10,303 nt of DNA from positions 1 to 10,303 of the forward strand of contig JAKAPI010000022.1 of assembly GCA_021807225.1 (NCBI GenBank), given 5' to 3'. Source of the DNA: an archaeon (GTDB lineage: Archaea; Thermoproteota; Nitrososphaeria; Nitrososphaerales; UBA183). The notes under the pieces were generated by a model. That model did not search any database and had not been told where the DNA came from. It saw only the letters and a list, made by a program, of their open reading frames with translations. Below, piece by piece: positions 1 through 5,707 of the stretch; the first letter of the stretch is position 1, and the number at the start of each line of letters is the position of its first letter. The translations under genes were made by a program, and so were the position numbers.

Positions 1-491
1 TCAAAAAGGCGCACGAGAAGGTCAGGTTCCAGGGGCTCCCTTCCAGGGTCTGCTGGCTCGGCTACGGCGAGAGGGCGAGGTTCGGAAAGATCATCAACGA
101 CATGGTAAGGGAAGGGAAGATCTCGGCGCCTGTCATAATCGGCAGGGACCATCTCGACGCGGGGTCCGTCGCCTCTCCCTACCGTGAAACCGAGGGGATG
201 AAGGACGGCTCGGACGCCATCGCCGACTGGCCCGTCCTCAACGCCCTCCTGAACGCCGTATCGGGGGCTTCGTGGGTCTCTGTACACCACGGCGGCGGGG
301 TGGGGATCGGCTATTCGATACACGCTGGGCTGGCGGTCCTCGCGGACGGCACCCCGGAAGCTGAGGCTAGGATCGCGACGGCCCTCACCAACGACCCGGG
401 GATCGGGGTCGCCAGGCACGTGGACGCGGGCTACGAGGAAGCGATACGGACAGCGAAAGCGAAAGGCGTCAAGATACCGATGATGGAGTAG
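1..491 (+). CDS. hutU: Urocanate hydratase (urocanase), C-terminal part, 5' truncated by window edge
   Basis: Urocanase converts urocanate to 4-imidazolone-5-propionate with tightly bound NAD+ in the second step of cytoplasmic histidine degradation. Reading from base 3 gives about 162 residues matching the end of the family (usual length about 550). The family signature [17 protein letters not shown], including its conserved cysteine, is near the start of the visible part. It is followed by the conserved blocks [38 protein letters not shown] and [18 protein letters not shown]. The frame runs open from the left edge, so the ATG at 102 is internal. The stop is TAG at 489-491. The last 23 bases overlap the convergent DedA gene. 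Whether other hut genes lie upstream cannot be seen. Confidence 0.96.
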   Translation, partial: KKAHEKVRFQGLPSRVCWLGYGERARFGKIINDMVREGKISAPVIIGRDHLDAGSVASPYRETEGMKDGSDAIADWPVLNALLNAVSGASWVSVHHGGGVGIGYSIHAGLAVLADGTPEAEARIATALTNDPGIGVARHVDAGYEEAIRTAKAKGVKIPMME

Positions 492-1242
492 GCTTCCTGG
501 CGCCCGCCAGGAAGTAGTATGCGACATAGGCTGCCGACATCGCGGCCACGGCGGCGGAAAGATAGTCGATGATCACCGTCGACGACGCGAACGCGTTCAG
601 GGCGCCTTGGCTCGAGCCCGCGAGAAAACCCGCGTACACGAGGACCACCGACCAGGCGAAGCAGCCCGCCAGGGTCATCACCACGAAGCGCCAGATGTTC
701 AGCTGGAACAGCCCCGCTGGCAGAGAGATGATGGTCCTCAGCCCGGGCACGAACCTAGCTGCGAACACCGTCCACTGCCCGGACTTCTCGAACCACGCCT
801 CCGCCCTGTCCAGGGCGCCCCTGTGGAGCCTGAAGAGCCTGAGGAGTCCCACCACGAACGGCCTGCCCAGCCATATTGCAAGATAGTAGTCTACCAGCGC
901 GCCGATGATGCTCGCCGCTGTGCTGACGGCAACCACCGCCCAGAAGTTCATGGTCCCGACGTACACGAAGTAGCCCGCAAGGGGAAGGACAACCTCGCTC
1001 GGGACCGGAAGCGATGCGCTCTCCAGAGCCATGAGCGCGAAGAGGCTGAGGTATCCCCACTGGGTCATGAACCCGTTCAGGAAGGCCGATGAGAACAACG
1101 ACCCGCTGACCGCCGAGAACCACGCTCCGAAGGGGAGCTCGATGAAGTCTGCGGCCTGGAGGGCTCCCACGACGAAGGTCGCGACGGCGATGACCAGGAG
1201 GTACCTGCTCCGGGGGACGACCGATTCCGCTGTCGGCTGCAA
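469..1242 (-). CDS. DedA/SNARE-associated family integral membrane protein
   Basis: A 257-residue polytopic membrane protein of the DedA superfamily. Bacterial members are implicated in proton-dependent membrane homeostasis and lipid transport; the archaeal role is unknown. Visible family marks are E74 followed by the [13 protein letters not shown] block (residues 79-90), and the second block [11 protein letters not shown]...SLPAG (160-177) with conserved R163, P166, R169 and P175. Hydrophobic segments lie near residues 15-35, 65-75, 84-125, 184-212 and 225-246. The N-terminal 60 residues exceed the core domain. The start is a TTG at 1240-1242; I chose it because a TATA-like element lies about 28 bases upstream and no usable downstream start precedes the conserved blocks. 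It converges on hutU and overlaps its 3' end by 23 bases. The family assignment is firm; the function is not. Confidence 0.9.
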   Translation of the reverse strand: MQPTAESVVPRSRYLLVIAVATFVVGALQAADFIELPFGAWFSAVSGSLFSSAFLNGFMTQWGYLSLFALMALESASLPVPSEVVLPLAGYFVYVGTMNFWAVVAVSTAASIIGALVDYYLAIWLGRPFVVGLLRLFRLHRGALDRAEAWFEKSGQWTVFAARFVPGLRTIISLPAGLFQLNIWRFVVMTLAGCFAWSVVLVYAGFLAGSSQGALNAFASSTVIIDYLSAAVAAMSAAYVAYYFLAGARKPTPSSVS

Positions 1243-1266
1243 TTTGGCTTCCGCGTCTGTGGTGCC

Positions 1267-1274
1267 CTTATAGG
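1267..1274 (-). promoter_or_regulatory. Candidate TATA box for the DedA gene
   Basis: On the minus strand this reads CCTATAAG, centred about 28 bases upstream of the TTG start at 1242. That spacing puts transcription initiation at or within a few bases of the start codon, the leaderless arrangement common in archaea. It lies in the short gap between the DedA gene and the end of the HMG-CoA reductase gene. Confidence 0.5.
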
Positions 1275-1301
1275 AGTTCCAGACCTGAACCGGCTCGGAC
1301 C

Positions 1302-2576
1302 TCAGCTCTTCCTGCCCTTCGAGAGCTCTTCAACGAGCTCCTTGGCCCTGTCGAAGCGTATCTTCTTCTCCTCGACCATCTTCTGCGCGACCAGGTCTAT
1401 CAGCTCCCCCGTGGCCCCGGCCGAGACGGCTACGTTGCGGGAGTGGAGTTTCATGTGCCCCTTCTGTATCCCTTCGCTGGCGAGGGCCCGCAGGGCGGCG
1501 AAGTTCTGCGCAAGGCCGACAGCTCCCATCACCTCTGCTAGCTCTGTCGCTGTCTTCGCCCCGAGGATCTTGATGGAAGCCCTGGCCGCAGGGTGCGTCC
1601 GCGCCGCACCTCCCACCAGCCCGACCGCCATGGGCATCTCGAGCTTCCCGACCAGGTTGCCGCCCTTGTCCTTCTCCCAGGTCGTCAGCGGCTTGTACTT
1701 TCCAGACCGCGACGCGTAGCTGTGCGCCCCCGCCTCGAGGGCCCGTATGTCCTGGCCGCAGGCGATCCCGACGGCGACCACACCGTTCATGATCCCTTTG
1801 TTGTGGGTGGCGCACCTGTATGGGTCGGCGTCCGCGAACGCGTAGGCGTTCACGACCCCATCGACGACCTCCTCGCCCCCCATCTCCTCCTTTGCGAACA
1901 CAGCAGTCGCCCTTACGAGCCGCCTGTCCGCGAGGTTCGAGATTATCCTCAATAGCACTTCCCCGCCTGTGACCTCCTCGACCATCGGCGCGACGGCCTC
2001 GGCCATGGTGTTCACGGCGTTCGCCCCCATGGCATCCCCGGTGTTCACTATGAGCTCCGCGACCACCATGGGTCCGGTGATACTGGACAGAACTTTCACG
2101 TTGAGGTCCTTGGCGCCGCCCCCGAGTGAGACGAGCATCGGATCCTGGTCGTTCGCCTTCTTCAGGATGTCCGCTTTCCTGGCCAGCAGGGCGGCCTTCG
2201 CCTTCTCTGGGGATGGGACCTTGATTACCTGTATCTGACCTATCATGACAGGGCCGGTATTGGAGACCGTGAACCCTCCCTTTTCGCGCGCGATCTTCGC
2301 AGCCTTGCTCGCCCCCGCGACGACCGACGGCTCCTCAAGCGCCATGGGGACCAGGTAGTCCCTGCCGTTGATCCTGAAGTTCGTCGCGACGCCCAGAGGC
2401 ATCGTGAGCCCGCCGACCACATTCTCAATCATCCTGTCGGCTACGTCCTGAGGGAGCCCGCCAGTGTTGGCGAGGGTCTTCATCTCCTCCTCGGAGAGCC
2501 CCGCCGCCTTGGCTATCTCCTTCAACCTCTCCGGCACCGAGAGCTTGTAGAGGCCGGGCATCTCGCTGTCAGTCAT
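1302..2576 (-). CDS. mvaA: Hydroxymethylglutaryl-CoA reductase, class II (bacterial-type)
   Basis: Catalyses interconversion of HMG-CoA and mevalonate with a nicotinamide cofactor; in an archaeon this supplies isoprenoids for ether lipids. The 424 residues align along their whole length with the class II enzyme of Pseudomonas mevalonii, from the N-terminal MIENVVGG block to the C-terminal helix. Catalytic residues by alignment are E82 (LEEPSVVAGAS), K260 (THNKGIMNG), D276 (ACGQDIRALEAGAH) and H374 (KGHMKLHSRN). DAMGANAVNTMAEAVAP at 181-197 is the substrate and cofactor loop. D145, in ANDQDPML, aligns with the aspartate that gives P. mevalonii HMGR its NAD(H) preference, so NAD(H) use is inferred. 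The start is ATG at 2574-2576. It is transcribed alone, with a TATA-like element upstream. Most archaea carry class I, so the ancestor was probably acquired from bacteria or a class II archaeon. Confidence 0.96.
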   Translation of the reverse strand: MTDSEMPGLYKLSVPERLKEIAKAAGLSEEEMKTLANTGGLPQDVADRMIENVVGGLTMPLGVATNFRINGRDYLVPMALEEPSVVAGASKAAKIAREKGGFTVSNTGPVMIGQIQVIKVPSPEKAKAALLARKADILKKANDQDPMLVSLGGGAKDLNVKVLSSITGPMVVAELIVNTGDAMGANAVNTMAEAVAPMVEEVTGGEVLLRIISNLADRRLVRATAVFAKEEMGGEEVVDGVVNAYAFADADPYRCATHNKGIMNGVVAVGIACGQDIRALEAGAHSYASRSGKYKPLTTWEKDKGGNLVGKLEMPMAVGLVGGAARTHPAARASIKILGAKTATELAEVMGAVGLAQNFAALRALASEGIQKGHMKLHSRNVAVSAGATGELIDLVAQKMVEEKKIRFDRAKELVEELSKGRKS

Positions 2577-2603
2577 TGCACTCGAGCTCGTGGCTGCGGT
2601 TGG

Positions 2604-2613
2604 CTATTTAATC
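2604..2613 (-). promoter_or_regulatory. Candidate TATA box for HMG-CoA reductase
   Basis: The minus strand reads GATTAAATAG, centred about 32 bases upstream of the ATG at 2576. It is the only AT-rich hexamer-scale element in an otherwise GC-rich 140-base gap, and its position fits a short-leader archaeal promoter. Confidence 0.4.
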
Positions 2614-2683
2614 AATCGAACTTCGCTTCTCTCGTCTCGTCAATCGGCGAACGGCCGGGCCCGGCGAGACTGCCCTCCCTGAC

Positions 2684-2694
2684 TAAAGATAAAA
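2684..2694 (+). promoter_or_regulatory. Candidate TATA box for tRNA-Val
   Basis: TAAAGATAAAA is centred about 32 bases upstream of the first base of tRNA-Val at 2721, as expected for an archaeal tRNA promoter with a very short leader. The surrounding sequence is strongly GC-rich. Confidence 0.5.
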
Positions 2695-2750
2695 GGCGGG
2701 TTCGAAGGCGGGCACCACACGGGCCGGTCGTCTAGCATGGTTAGGACGTC

Positions 2751-2766
2751 AGGTCATGCCCGTCAG
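2751..2766 (+). other. tRNA-Val intron 1 (16 nt, position 28/29)
   Basis: The central helix is GACG (2745-2748) with CGTC (2761-2764). The bulges are TCA (2749-2751) and AGG (2765-2767), each cut after the second base. An inner GG/CC helix (2752-2753 with 2759-2760) closes a 5-base loop, and two outer pairs (2744-2768, 2743-2769) complete the motif. The 5' part of the helix is the D-stem itself, so the precursor must refold on splicing. Confidence 0.8.
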
Positions 2767-2774
2767 GCTCTGAC

Positions 2775-2789
2775 ACTTGCTAGCAGAAG
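2775..2789 (+). other. tRNA-Val intron 2 (15 nt, anticodon loop)
   Basis: The central helix is TCTG (2769-2772) with CAGA (2784-2787). The bulges are ACA (2773-2775) and AGA (2788-2790). An inner CT/AG helix closes the tetraloop TGCT. Removal gives anticodon GAC followed by A37 and C38. The exact cut could be shifted by one base (37/38) with the same product. The outer helix is relaxed, with extra unpaired bases on the 3' side. Confidence 0.75.
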
Positions 2790-2797
2790 ACGGCGAA

Positions 2798-2813
2798 ACA
2801 GCAGACGCGCCAA
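2798..2813 (+). other. tRNA-Val intron 3 (16 nt, variable loop, 44/45)
   Basis: The central helix is GGCG (2792-2795) with CGCC (2808-2811). The bulges are AAA (2796-2798) and AAG (2812-2814). The outer helix is GAC (2789-2791) with GTC (2815-2817). The inner helix is weak, with only 2799-2807 pairing. Splicing restores the canonical valine variable loop AGGTC. Confidence 0.75.
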
Positions 2814-2847
2814 GGTCGGCGGTTCAACTCCGCCCCGGCCCACCAAT

Positions 2848-2857
2848 CCTTAATACT
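2848..2857 (+). promoter_or_regulatory. Candidate TATA box for the small proline-rich membrane protein
   Basis: CCTTAATACT starts three bases after the tRNA CCA end and is centred about 28 bases before the TTG at 2881. This is leaderless spacing and supports the TTG as the start. Confidence 0.45.
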
Positions 2858-2880
2858 CGCAGCCGCCCGATTCGGCCTGC

Positions 2881-3309
2881 TTGAACAAGAACCTGGTCAT
2901 CTTCGGCGCCTTCCTGATCGTGCTTGGCGCAGGCGTTGGCTACTACCTCATATCGCTCTTCGGGCTCCTTATCCTGATACCTGCTTTGATGGCGCCTTCG
3001 CGCCCAGTCTCTCGTCTTCCTACCTCTGCAAAGGAAGAGCCCAAGAGAATAGCGCCGAAGCCCCAGCCGATGCCGGCACAGGTTCAGCCCCCGGCTTCGC
3101 AGCCCGCCGTGGCGGTGCCCATCTCCGAGCCGAGCCCATACGTGTCCTACTCCCTGGCCCTCTTCCCGAACTCGATGTTCCCGTCTTTGTCTCTCTCGGC
3201 TACCGCGCAGCCACAGCCTGCATCCGAAGCTCCTGCCAAGGCGGCAGAGCGAGACGAGCTGATCGAGACCGGCGCTCTGCTGGCGCTCCTCAGGCTTTTC
3301 GTCGGCTAG
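2881..3309 (+). CDS. Small membrane-anchored proline/alanine-rich protein, function unknown
   Basis: A 142-residue protein I do not recognise. Residues 1-4 are polar, and residues 5-37 are continuously hydrophobic (LVIFGAFLIVLGAGVGYYLI then SLFGLLILIPALMA), long enough for a membrane hairpin of two short helices. Residues 38-115 are rich in Pro, Ala, Ser and Gln with repeated PQP/QPP-type pieces, which suggests an extended, disordered linker. The last 25 residues (ERDELIETGALLALLRLFVG) could form an amphipathic helix. The start is a TTG supported by a TATA-like element 28 bases upstream. The stop codon overlaps the stop of convergent htpX by four bases (3306-3309). Codon use matches the neighbours. 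A scaffold or envelope role is only a guess. Confidence 0.6.
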   Translation: MNKNLVIFGAFLIVLGAGVGYYLISLFGLLILIPALMAPSRPVSRLPTSAKEEPKRIAPKPQPMPAQVQPPASQPAVAVPISEPSPYVSYSLALFPNSMFPSLSLSATAQPQPASEAPAKAAERDELIETGALLALLRLFVG

Positions 3310-4208
3310 GGCACGTAGACGTTCATCTCGCGCCCGATCTGTCTGAGCCTCTCGACCCTGTGCGCCAGGGACGGGTGCGTCGAAAACAGCTCCACCATCG
3401 TGCTCCCTCTGAATGGGTTGACTATCCACAGCGACGCGGTTGCCGGGGACGGCGCGTGGCTCGGCTGCGTCGCGATCGGCCTCGTCTGGGCCTTGGCGCT
3501 TATCTTCTGCAGCGCGCTTACGAGCCCGCCCGGGTTCCTGGTGAGCTTGGCGCCGTACTCGTCTGCGGTGTACTCATCGTCCCTGCTTATGCCGAGCCTG
3601 ACGAAGGTCGCCCCGAGGGGCACCAAGATGACCGCCAGGATGAGCAGCGGGGAGCCTCCGTTCCTGTTCCTGTTGCTTCCCCCGAACCAGATTGAGAACA
3701 TCGCCATCTGGCCTATGAATGATATCGCCCCTGCAAGGGTCGCGGCCACGCTCGACATGAGAACGTCGCGGTGGACGACGTGCCCTATCTCATGCCCAAT
3801 CACAGCTTCGAGCTCTTCCGGGTTCAAGGTCTGGAGGATGCTTGAGGTGGCGCAGACCACCGCTTTGTTCGGCCCCCTCCCCGTTGCGAAGGCGTTGGGC
3901 TGAGGCGAGTCCACGATGCCTACCTTCGGCATGGGGATGTTCGCCTTCTGGGCGACGTTGCGTACCGCCCTGAAAAGGACAGGGTTCTCGCTCTCCTGGA
4001 TGATCTTGGCCTTGCTCATCCGCAGCACCAACGAATCGCTGTAGTAGTATGAAACGAAGTTGATCACCGCTGCCAGCACCAGCGCGAGGCCCACGAACGT
4101 GAGCGGGTCGCCGAAGAAGTACCACCCCACGATGTACCCTATGACCATCAGGAGCCCCGTGAGAACGAAGAACAGGAGGGTCATCTTCGCATAGATCGTA
4201 GCGGACAT
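3306..4208 (-). CDS. htpX: HtpX-family membrane zinc metalloprotease (M48B)
   Basis: A membrane-bound zinc endopeptidase that degrades misfolded membrane proteins. The 300-residue length is typical. Two N-terminal transmembrane helices lie at about 9-31 and 34-55. The zinc motif H139-E-I-G-H143 (VIGHEIGHVVHRD) follows, and the third ligand is probably E212 in the block SRDDEYTADEYGA. Two further hydrophobic stretches lie at about 151-176 and 186-206. The C-terminal STHPSLAHRVERLRQIG block is standard for the family. The start is ATG at 4206-4208, preceded by a GGGTGA Shine-Dalgarno (4216-4221) seven bases upstream. The frame stays open 196 codons further upstream, but that part lies opposite hsp20 and is unrelated to HtpX. 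It is divergent from hsp20, a sensible stress-response pairing. Confidence 0.95.
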   Translation of the reverse strand: MSATIYAKMTLLFFVLTGLLMVIGYIVGWYFFGDPLTFVGLALVLAAVINFVSYYYSDSLVLRMSKAKIIQESENPVLFRAVRNVAQKANIPMPKVGIVDSPQPNAFATGRGPNKAVVCATSSILQTLNPEELEAVIGHEIGHVVHRDVLMSSVAATLAGAISFIGQMAMFSIWFGGSNRNRNGGSPLLILAVILVPLGATFVRLGISRDDEYTADEYGAKLTRNPGGLVSALQKISAKAQTRPIATQPSHAPSPATASLWIVNPFRGSTMVELFSTHPSLAHRVERLRQIGREMNVYVP

Positions 4209-4319
4209 CAGATTTTCACCCGCTCTTCCACGTGTAAAAGGCTTTCCCGGAAGTCGGAGACTCGCGGAGCCTCTTCGGACGAAAACATAAATCCACGGAG
4301 AGGCCACTACTCGAACGAG
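4209..4319. promoter_or_regulatory. Divergent htpX / hsp20 promoter region with candidate operators
   Basis: The 111-base gap carries a TATA-like element for htpX on the minus strand (4233-4241, CCTTTTACA) and one for hsp20 on the plus strand (4285-4292, ACATAAAT, about 32 bases before the ATG). Two perfect inverted repeats sit between or against them: TTCC-C-GGAA at 4244-4252, just upstream of the htpX TATA box, and TTCG-GA-CGAA at 4274-4283, abutting the BRE/TATA region of hsp20. Their placement suits a heat-shock repressor, but no protein can be assigned. Confidence 0.45.
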
Positions 4320-4925
4320 ATGCCAGGGATGGACGACGATGACGGCGACGAGTGGCGTTCCCGAAGACGTAGGGGGTCTCCGTTCGGGCCCTGGGGGTTC
4401 CCCGACATCGACGAGATGATGAGAGAGATGGAGAGGGCGTTCTCGGACCAGTTCAAGGACCTGGAGAAGGAGCTCCCCAAGAGCCTCGTCAGGGAGTCGA
4501 AGTCGCCCGACGGGAGCACGAAGAAGGAGATCGGCCCGATAGTCTACGGGTACTCGGTCACCATCGGGCCCGACGGCAAGCCCGTCGTGAGAGAGTTCGG
4601 GAACGTCCGAAGCGGAGAGGGGAAGCCCTGGAAGGCGATCCAGGACAAGCGGGAGCCCCTGGTCGACGTGGTCAGCTCCGGCAAGGAGGTCAGGGTGATC
4701 GTTGAGATGCCTGGGGTGAAGAAGGAGGACATCAACGTCACGGTGGATGAGAGGACGATGGTCATCTCGGTGGACAGCGGCGATAGAGGATACCATAAGG
4801 AGCTGGAACTCCCGGCCGCCGTTGACCCAAAGGGAGCGAAATCCGCCTACAACAATGGGATCCTCGAAGTGACCGTGCCCCTGAAGTCCGCCGGAAAGGG
4901 CGGGGTCAAGCTCCGCGTGGACTAG
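4320..4925 (+). CDS. Hsp20/alpha-crystallin small heat shock protein
   Basis: An ATP-independent cytoplasmic chaperone that holds unfolding proteins. Residues 1-45 are acidic then Arg-rich and Gly/Pro-rich. Residues 72-98 hold a GYSVTIGPDGKPVVREFGNV block seen in archaeal members of this family. The alpha-crystallin domain spans about 113-200, with VDVVSSGKEVRVIVEMPGVKKEDI near its start and the signature AYNNGILEVTVPL at 176-188. The C-terminus ends LRV-D, a possible short form of the I-x-I tail motif used in oligomer assembly. At 201 residues it is longer than the usual 140-170 because of the N-terminal region. The start is ATG at 4320 with a TATA box about 32 bases upstream, so the transcript is probably near-leaderless. 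The stop abuts the stop of the convergent CBS gene with no gap. Confidence 0.92.
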   Translation: MPGMDDDDGDEWRSRRRRGSPFGPWGFPDIDEMMREMERAFSDQFKDLEKELPKSLVRESKSPDGSTKKEIGPIVYGYSVTIGPDGKPVVREFGNVRSGEGKPWKAIQDKREPLVDVVSSGKEVRVIVEMPGVKKEDINVTVDERTMVISVDSGDRGYHKELELPAAVDPKGAKSAYNNGILEVTVPLKSAGKGGVKLRVD

Positions 4926-5393
4926 CTACTGGTAGGGCCCGTTCCCCGGACCCCCCTCGCTGTACCTCGCCATGGCGTTCAGGGTGGCTTCTCGGTACCC
5001 CTGCTTCTCTGCGAGGGTCCGGGCGATGTCCCCCGTCGTGACGAGCCCGGCCATTGCTCCGTCCGTGCCGACCACTACCAGCCGTCTTATCCGGTACCTG
5101 GCCATCAGCTCAGCCGCCCCAGTGAGTGGTGCGTCGGGCGCGACCGTGATCAGGGGCGTCGACATTATGTCCCTGACAAGGACGTTCTTCGCGTCAATGG
5201 ACTCGGCAAGGACCTTGGACACGAGGTCCCTCTCAGTGACGATGCCGACGGCAGACCCTCCCTGAGTTATCACCGCGCAGCTGACCCCCCTCTTGGCCAT
5301 CGCTTTGGCGCAGTCTTTGGCGCTGACGTTCGGCTCGATCGCCATGACCGTCTTCGACATGACCATCTTGACCGTCTTCTCCTCCTGATTCAT
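4926..5393 (-). CDS. Two-CBS-domain protein
   Basis: A 155-residue cytoplasmic protein made of a CBS pair, a module that binds adenosyl ligands such as AMP, ATP or SAM and acts as an energy or ligand sensor. CBS1 covers about residues 9-66 (VMSKTVMAIEPNVSAKDCAKAM ... AVGIVTERDLVSKVL). CBS2 covers about 73-130 (VRDIMSTPLITVAPDAPLTGAAELM ... AGLVTTGDIARTLAE). The TERD and TTGD motifs are the usual nucleotide-contact positions. There is no fused enzymatic domain; the 25-residue tail is Gly/Pro-rich. The start is ATG at 5391-5393 with a TATA-like CCTATATGG (5416-5424) 27 bases upstream, implying a leaderless transcript. The partner is unknown. It is convergent with hsp20, the two stops touching. 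Confidence 0.9.
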   Translation of the reverse strand: MNQEEKTVKMVMSKTVMAIEPNVSAKDCAKAMAKRGVSCAVITQGGSAVGIVTERDLVSKVLAESIDAKNVLVRDIMSTPLITVAPDAPLTGAAELMARYRIRRLVVVGTDGAMAGLVTTGDIARTLAEKQGYREATLNAMARYSEGGPGNGPYQ

Positions 5394-5415
5394 GGCATAT
5401 CGACGTTTGCAGGCT

Positions 5416-5424
5416 CCATATAGG
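5416..5424 (-). promoter_or_regulatory. Candidate TATA box for the CBS-domain gene
   Basis: CCTATATGG on the minus strand is centred 27 bases from the ATG at 5393. It lies between the gene and the 3' end of tRNA-Ala, whose own transcript would meet a TTTT run (5434-5437) just before it. Confidence 0.5.
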
Positions 5425-5438
5425 ATTTGAGACTAAAA

Positions 5439-5511
5439 TGGACCGGGGGGGAATTGAACCCCCGACCTTCCGCGTGCAAGGCGGACGTTCGTACCGCTGA
5501 ACTACCGGCCC
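5439..5511 (-). tRNA. tRNA-Ala(TGC), no intron
   Basis: A complete 73-base cloverleaf. Acceptor GGGCCGG (5511-5505) pairs with CCGGTCC and includes the G3:U70 pair that identifies alanine tRNAs. The D-stem is GTTC/GAAC. The anticodon stem is TCCGC/GCGGA with loop CTTGCAC and anticodon TGC (5478-5476). The variable loop is AGGTC. The T-arm is GGGGG, TTCAATT, CCCCC. The discriminator is A and CCA is not encoded. A TTTT run follows directly. Confidence 0.96.
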
Positions 5512-5535
5512 ACTCGGCCGAACGCCTCGCACGGT

Positions 5536-5546
5536 CGTTTTAAACG
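5536..5546 (-). promoter_or_regulatory. Candidate TATA box for tRNA-Ala
   Basis: CGTTTTAAACG (plus-strand reading) holds a TTTAAA-type TATA element about 30 bases upstream of the tRNA-Ala 5' end at 5511. It is nearly palindromic but too far from tRNA-Ile (5614) to serve that gene. Confidence 0.5.
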
Positions 5547-5580
5547 TAAGACGAAGGACAGCTACAATCCGCGCCTTTCA

Positions 5581-5590
5581 CGCTTAAAGA
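5581..5590 (+). promoter_or_regulatory. Candidate TATA box for tRNA-Ile
   Basis: CGCTTAAAGA is centred about 28 bases upstream of the tRNA-Ile 5' end at 5614, at normal archaeal promoter spacing. Confidence 0.45.
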
Positions 5591-5628
5591 GCATGCAGGG
5601 CGCCCCGCGCGCTGGGCTGGTAGCTCAG

Positions 5629-5648
5629 ACTCCTTCATGGAGGAGCAG
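5629..5648 (+). other. tRNA-Ile D-loop intron (20 nt, position 15/16)
   Basis: The central helix is GCTC (5623-5626, the D-stem 5' strand) with GAGC (5643-5646). The bulges are AGA (5627-5629) and AGC (5647-5649), cut after the second base. A strong inner helix CTCC/GGAG (5630-5633 with 5639-5642) closes the loop TTCAT. One outer A-T pair (5622-5650) is visible. The intron copy of GAGC competes with the true D-stem partner at 5657-5660. Confidence 0.85.
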
Positions 5649-5690
5649 CTTGGCTAGAGCACCCGACTGATAATCGGGAGGCCAAGGGTT

Positions 5691-5707
5691 CGAATCCCTT
5701 CCGGCCC
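5691..5707 (+). repeat. tRNA-Ile 3' end, att copy 1 (within the functional gene)
   Basis: CGAATCCCTTCCGGCCC at the 3' end of tRNA-Ile is repeated exactly at 6158-6174 and 7337-7353 in the same orientation. It covers part of the T-loop, the T-stem 3' strand and the acceptor 3' strand, the segment usually used as attB by tyrosine integrases that target tRNA genes. Confidence 0.75.

Larger units (their letters stand above)
2721..2845 (+). tRNA. tRNA-Val(GAC) with three very short introns; CCA encoded
   Basis: The mature RNA is assembled from 2721-2750, 2767-2774, 2790-2797 and 2814-2842 (75 nt), plus an encoded CCA at 2843-2845. Acceptor GGGCCGG pairs perfectly with CCGGCCC (2835-2841). The D-stem is GTCT/GGAC with a 10-base loop holding G18G19. 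After splicing, the anticodon stem is TCGCT/GGCGA (five pairs, one G-U) and the loop is CTGACAC with GAC at 2772-2774. The variable loop is AGGTC. The T-arm is GGCGG, TTCAACT, CCGCC. Introns are 2751-2766 (16 nt, position 28/29), 2775-2789 (15 nt, 36/37, indistinguishable from 37/38 by product) and 2798-2813 (16 nt, 44/45). Each is flanked by a 4-bp helix with two 3-base bulges, the BHB motif cut by archaeal splicing endonuclease. Without splicing no anticodon stem forms. The body resembles crenarchaeal tRNA-Val. Confidence 0.9.

Noticed and set aside
607..1092. 161-codon plus-strand open frame inside the DedA gene
   Set aside because: Shadow frame of high-GC coding DNA; its translation is low-complexity Arg/His/Glu/Pro with no domain.
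1330..1955. Long open frames on both strands inside the HMG-CoA reductase gene
   Set aside because: The full-length HMG-CoA reductase alignment accounts for this DNA; the others are GC-driven shadows.
2747..2767. Direct repeat CGTCAGG at 2747-2753 and 2761-2767
   Set aside because: The repeat is explained by the bulge-helix-bulge of tRNA-Val intron 1; removing one 14-base unit does not restore an anticodon stem, whereas the 16-base intron does.
2721..2845. Reading the tRNA as elongator tRNA-Met, as tRNA-Asp, or as having one 47-nt intron
   Set aside because: With CAT (2755-2757) the anticodon stem would leave a 43-base variable region. GTC never follows a U33. No single 47-base deletion gives a paired anticodon stem.
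4209..4796. Extension of the htpX frame 196 codons upstream
   Set aside because: It lies antisense to hsp20, has no family similarity, and the ATG at 4208 has a Shine-Dalgarno and a TATA box.
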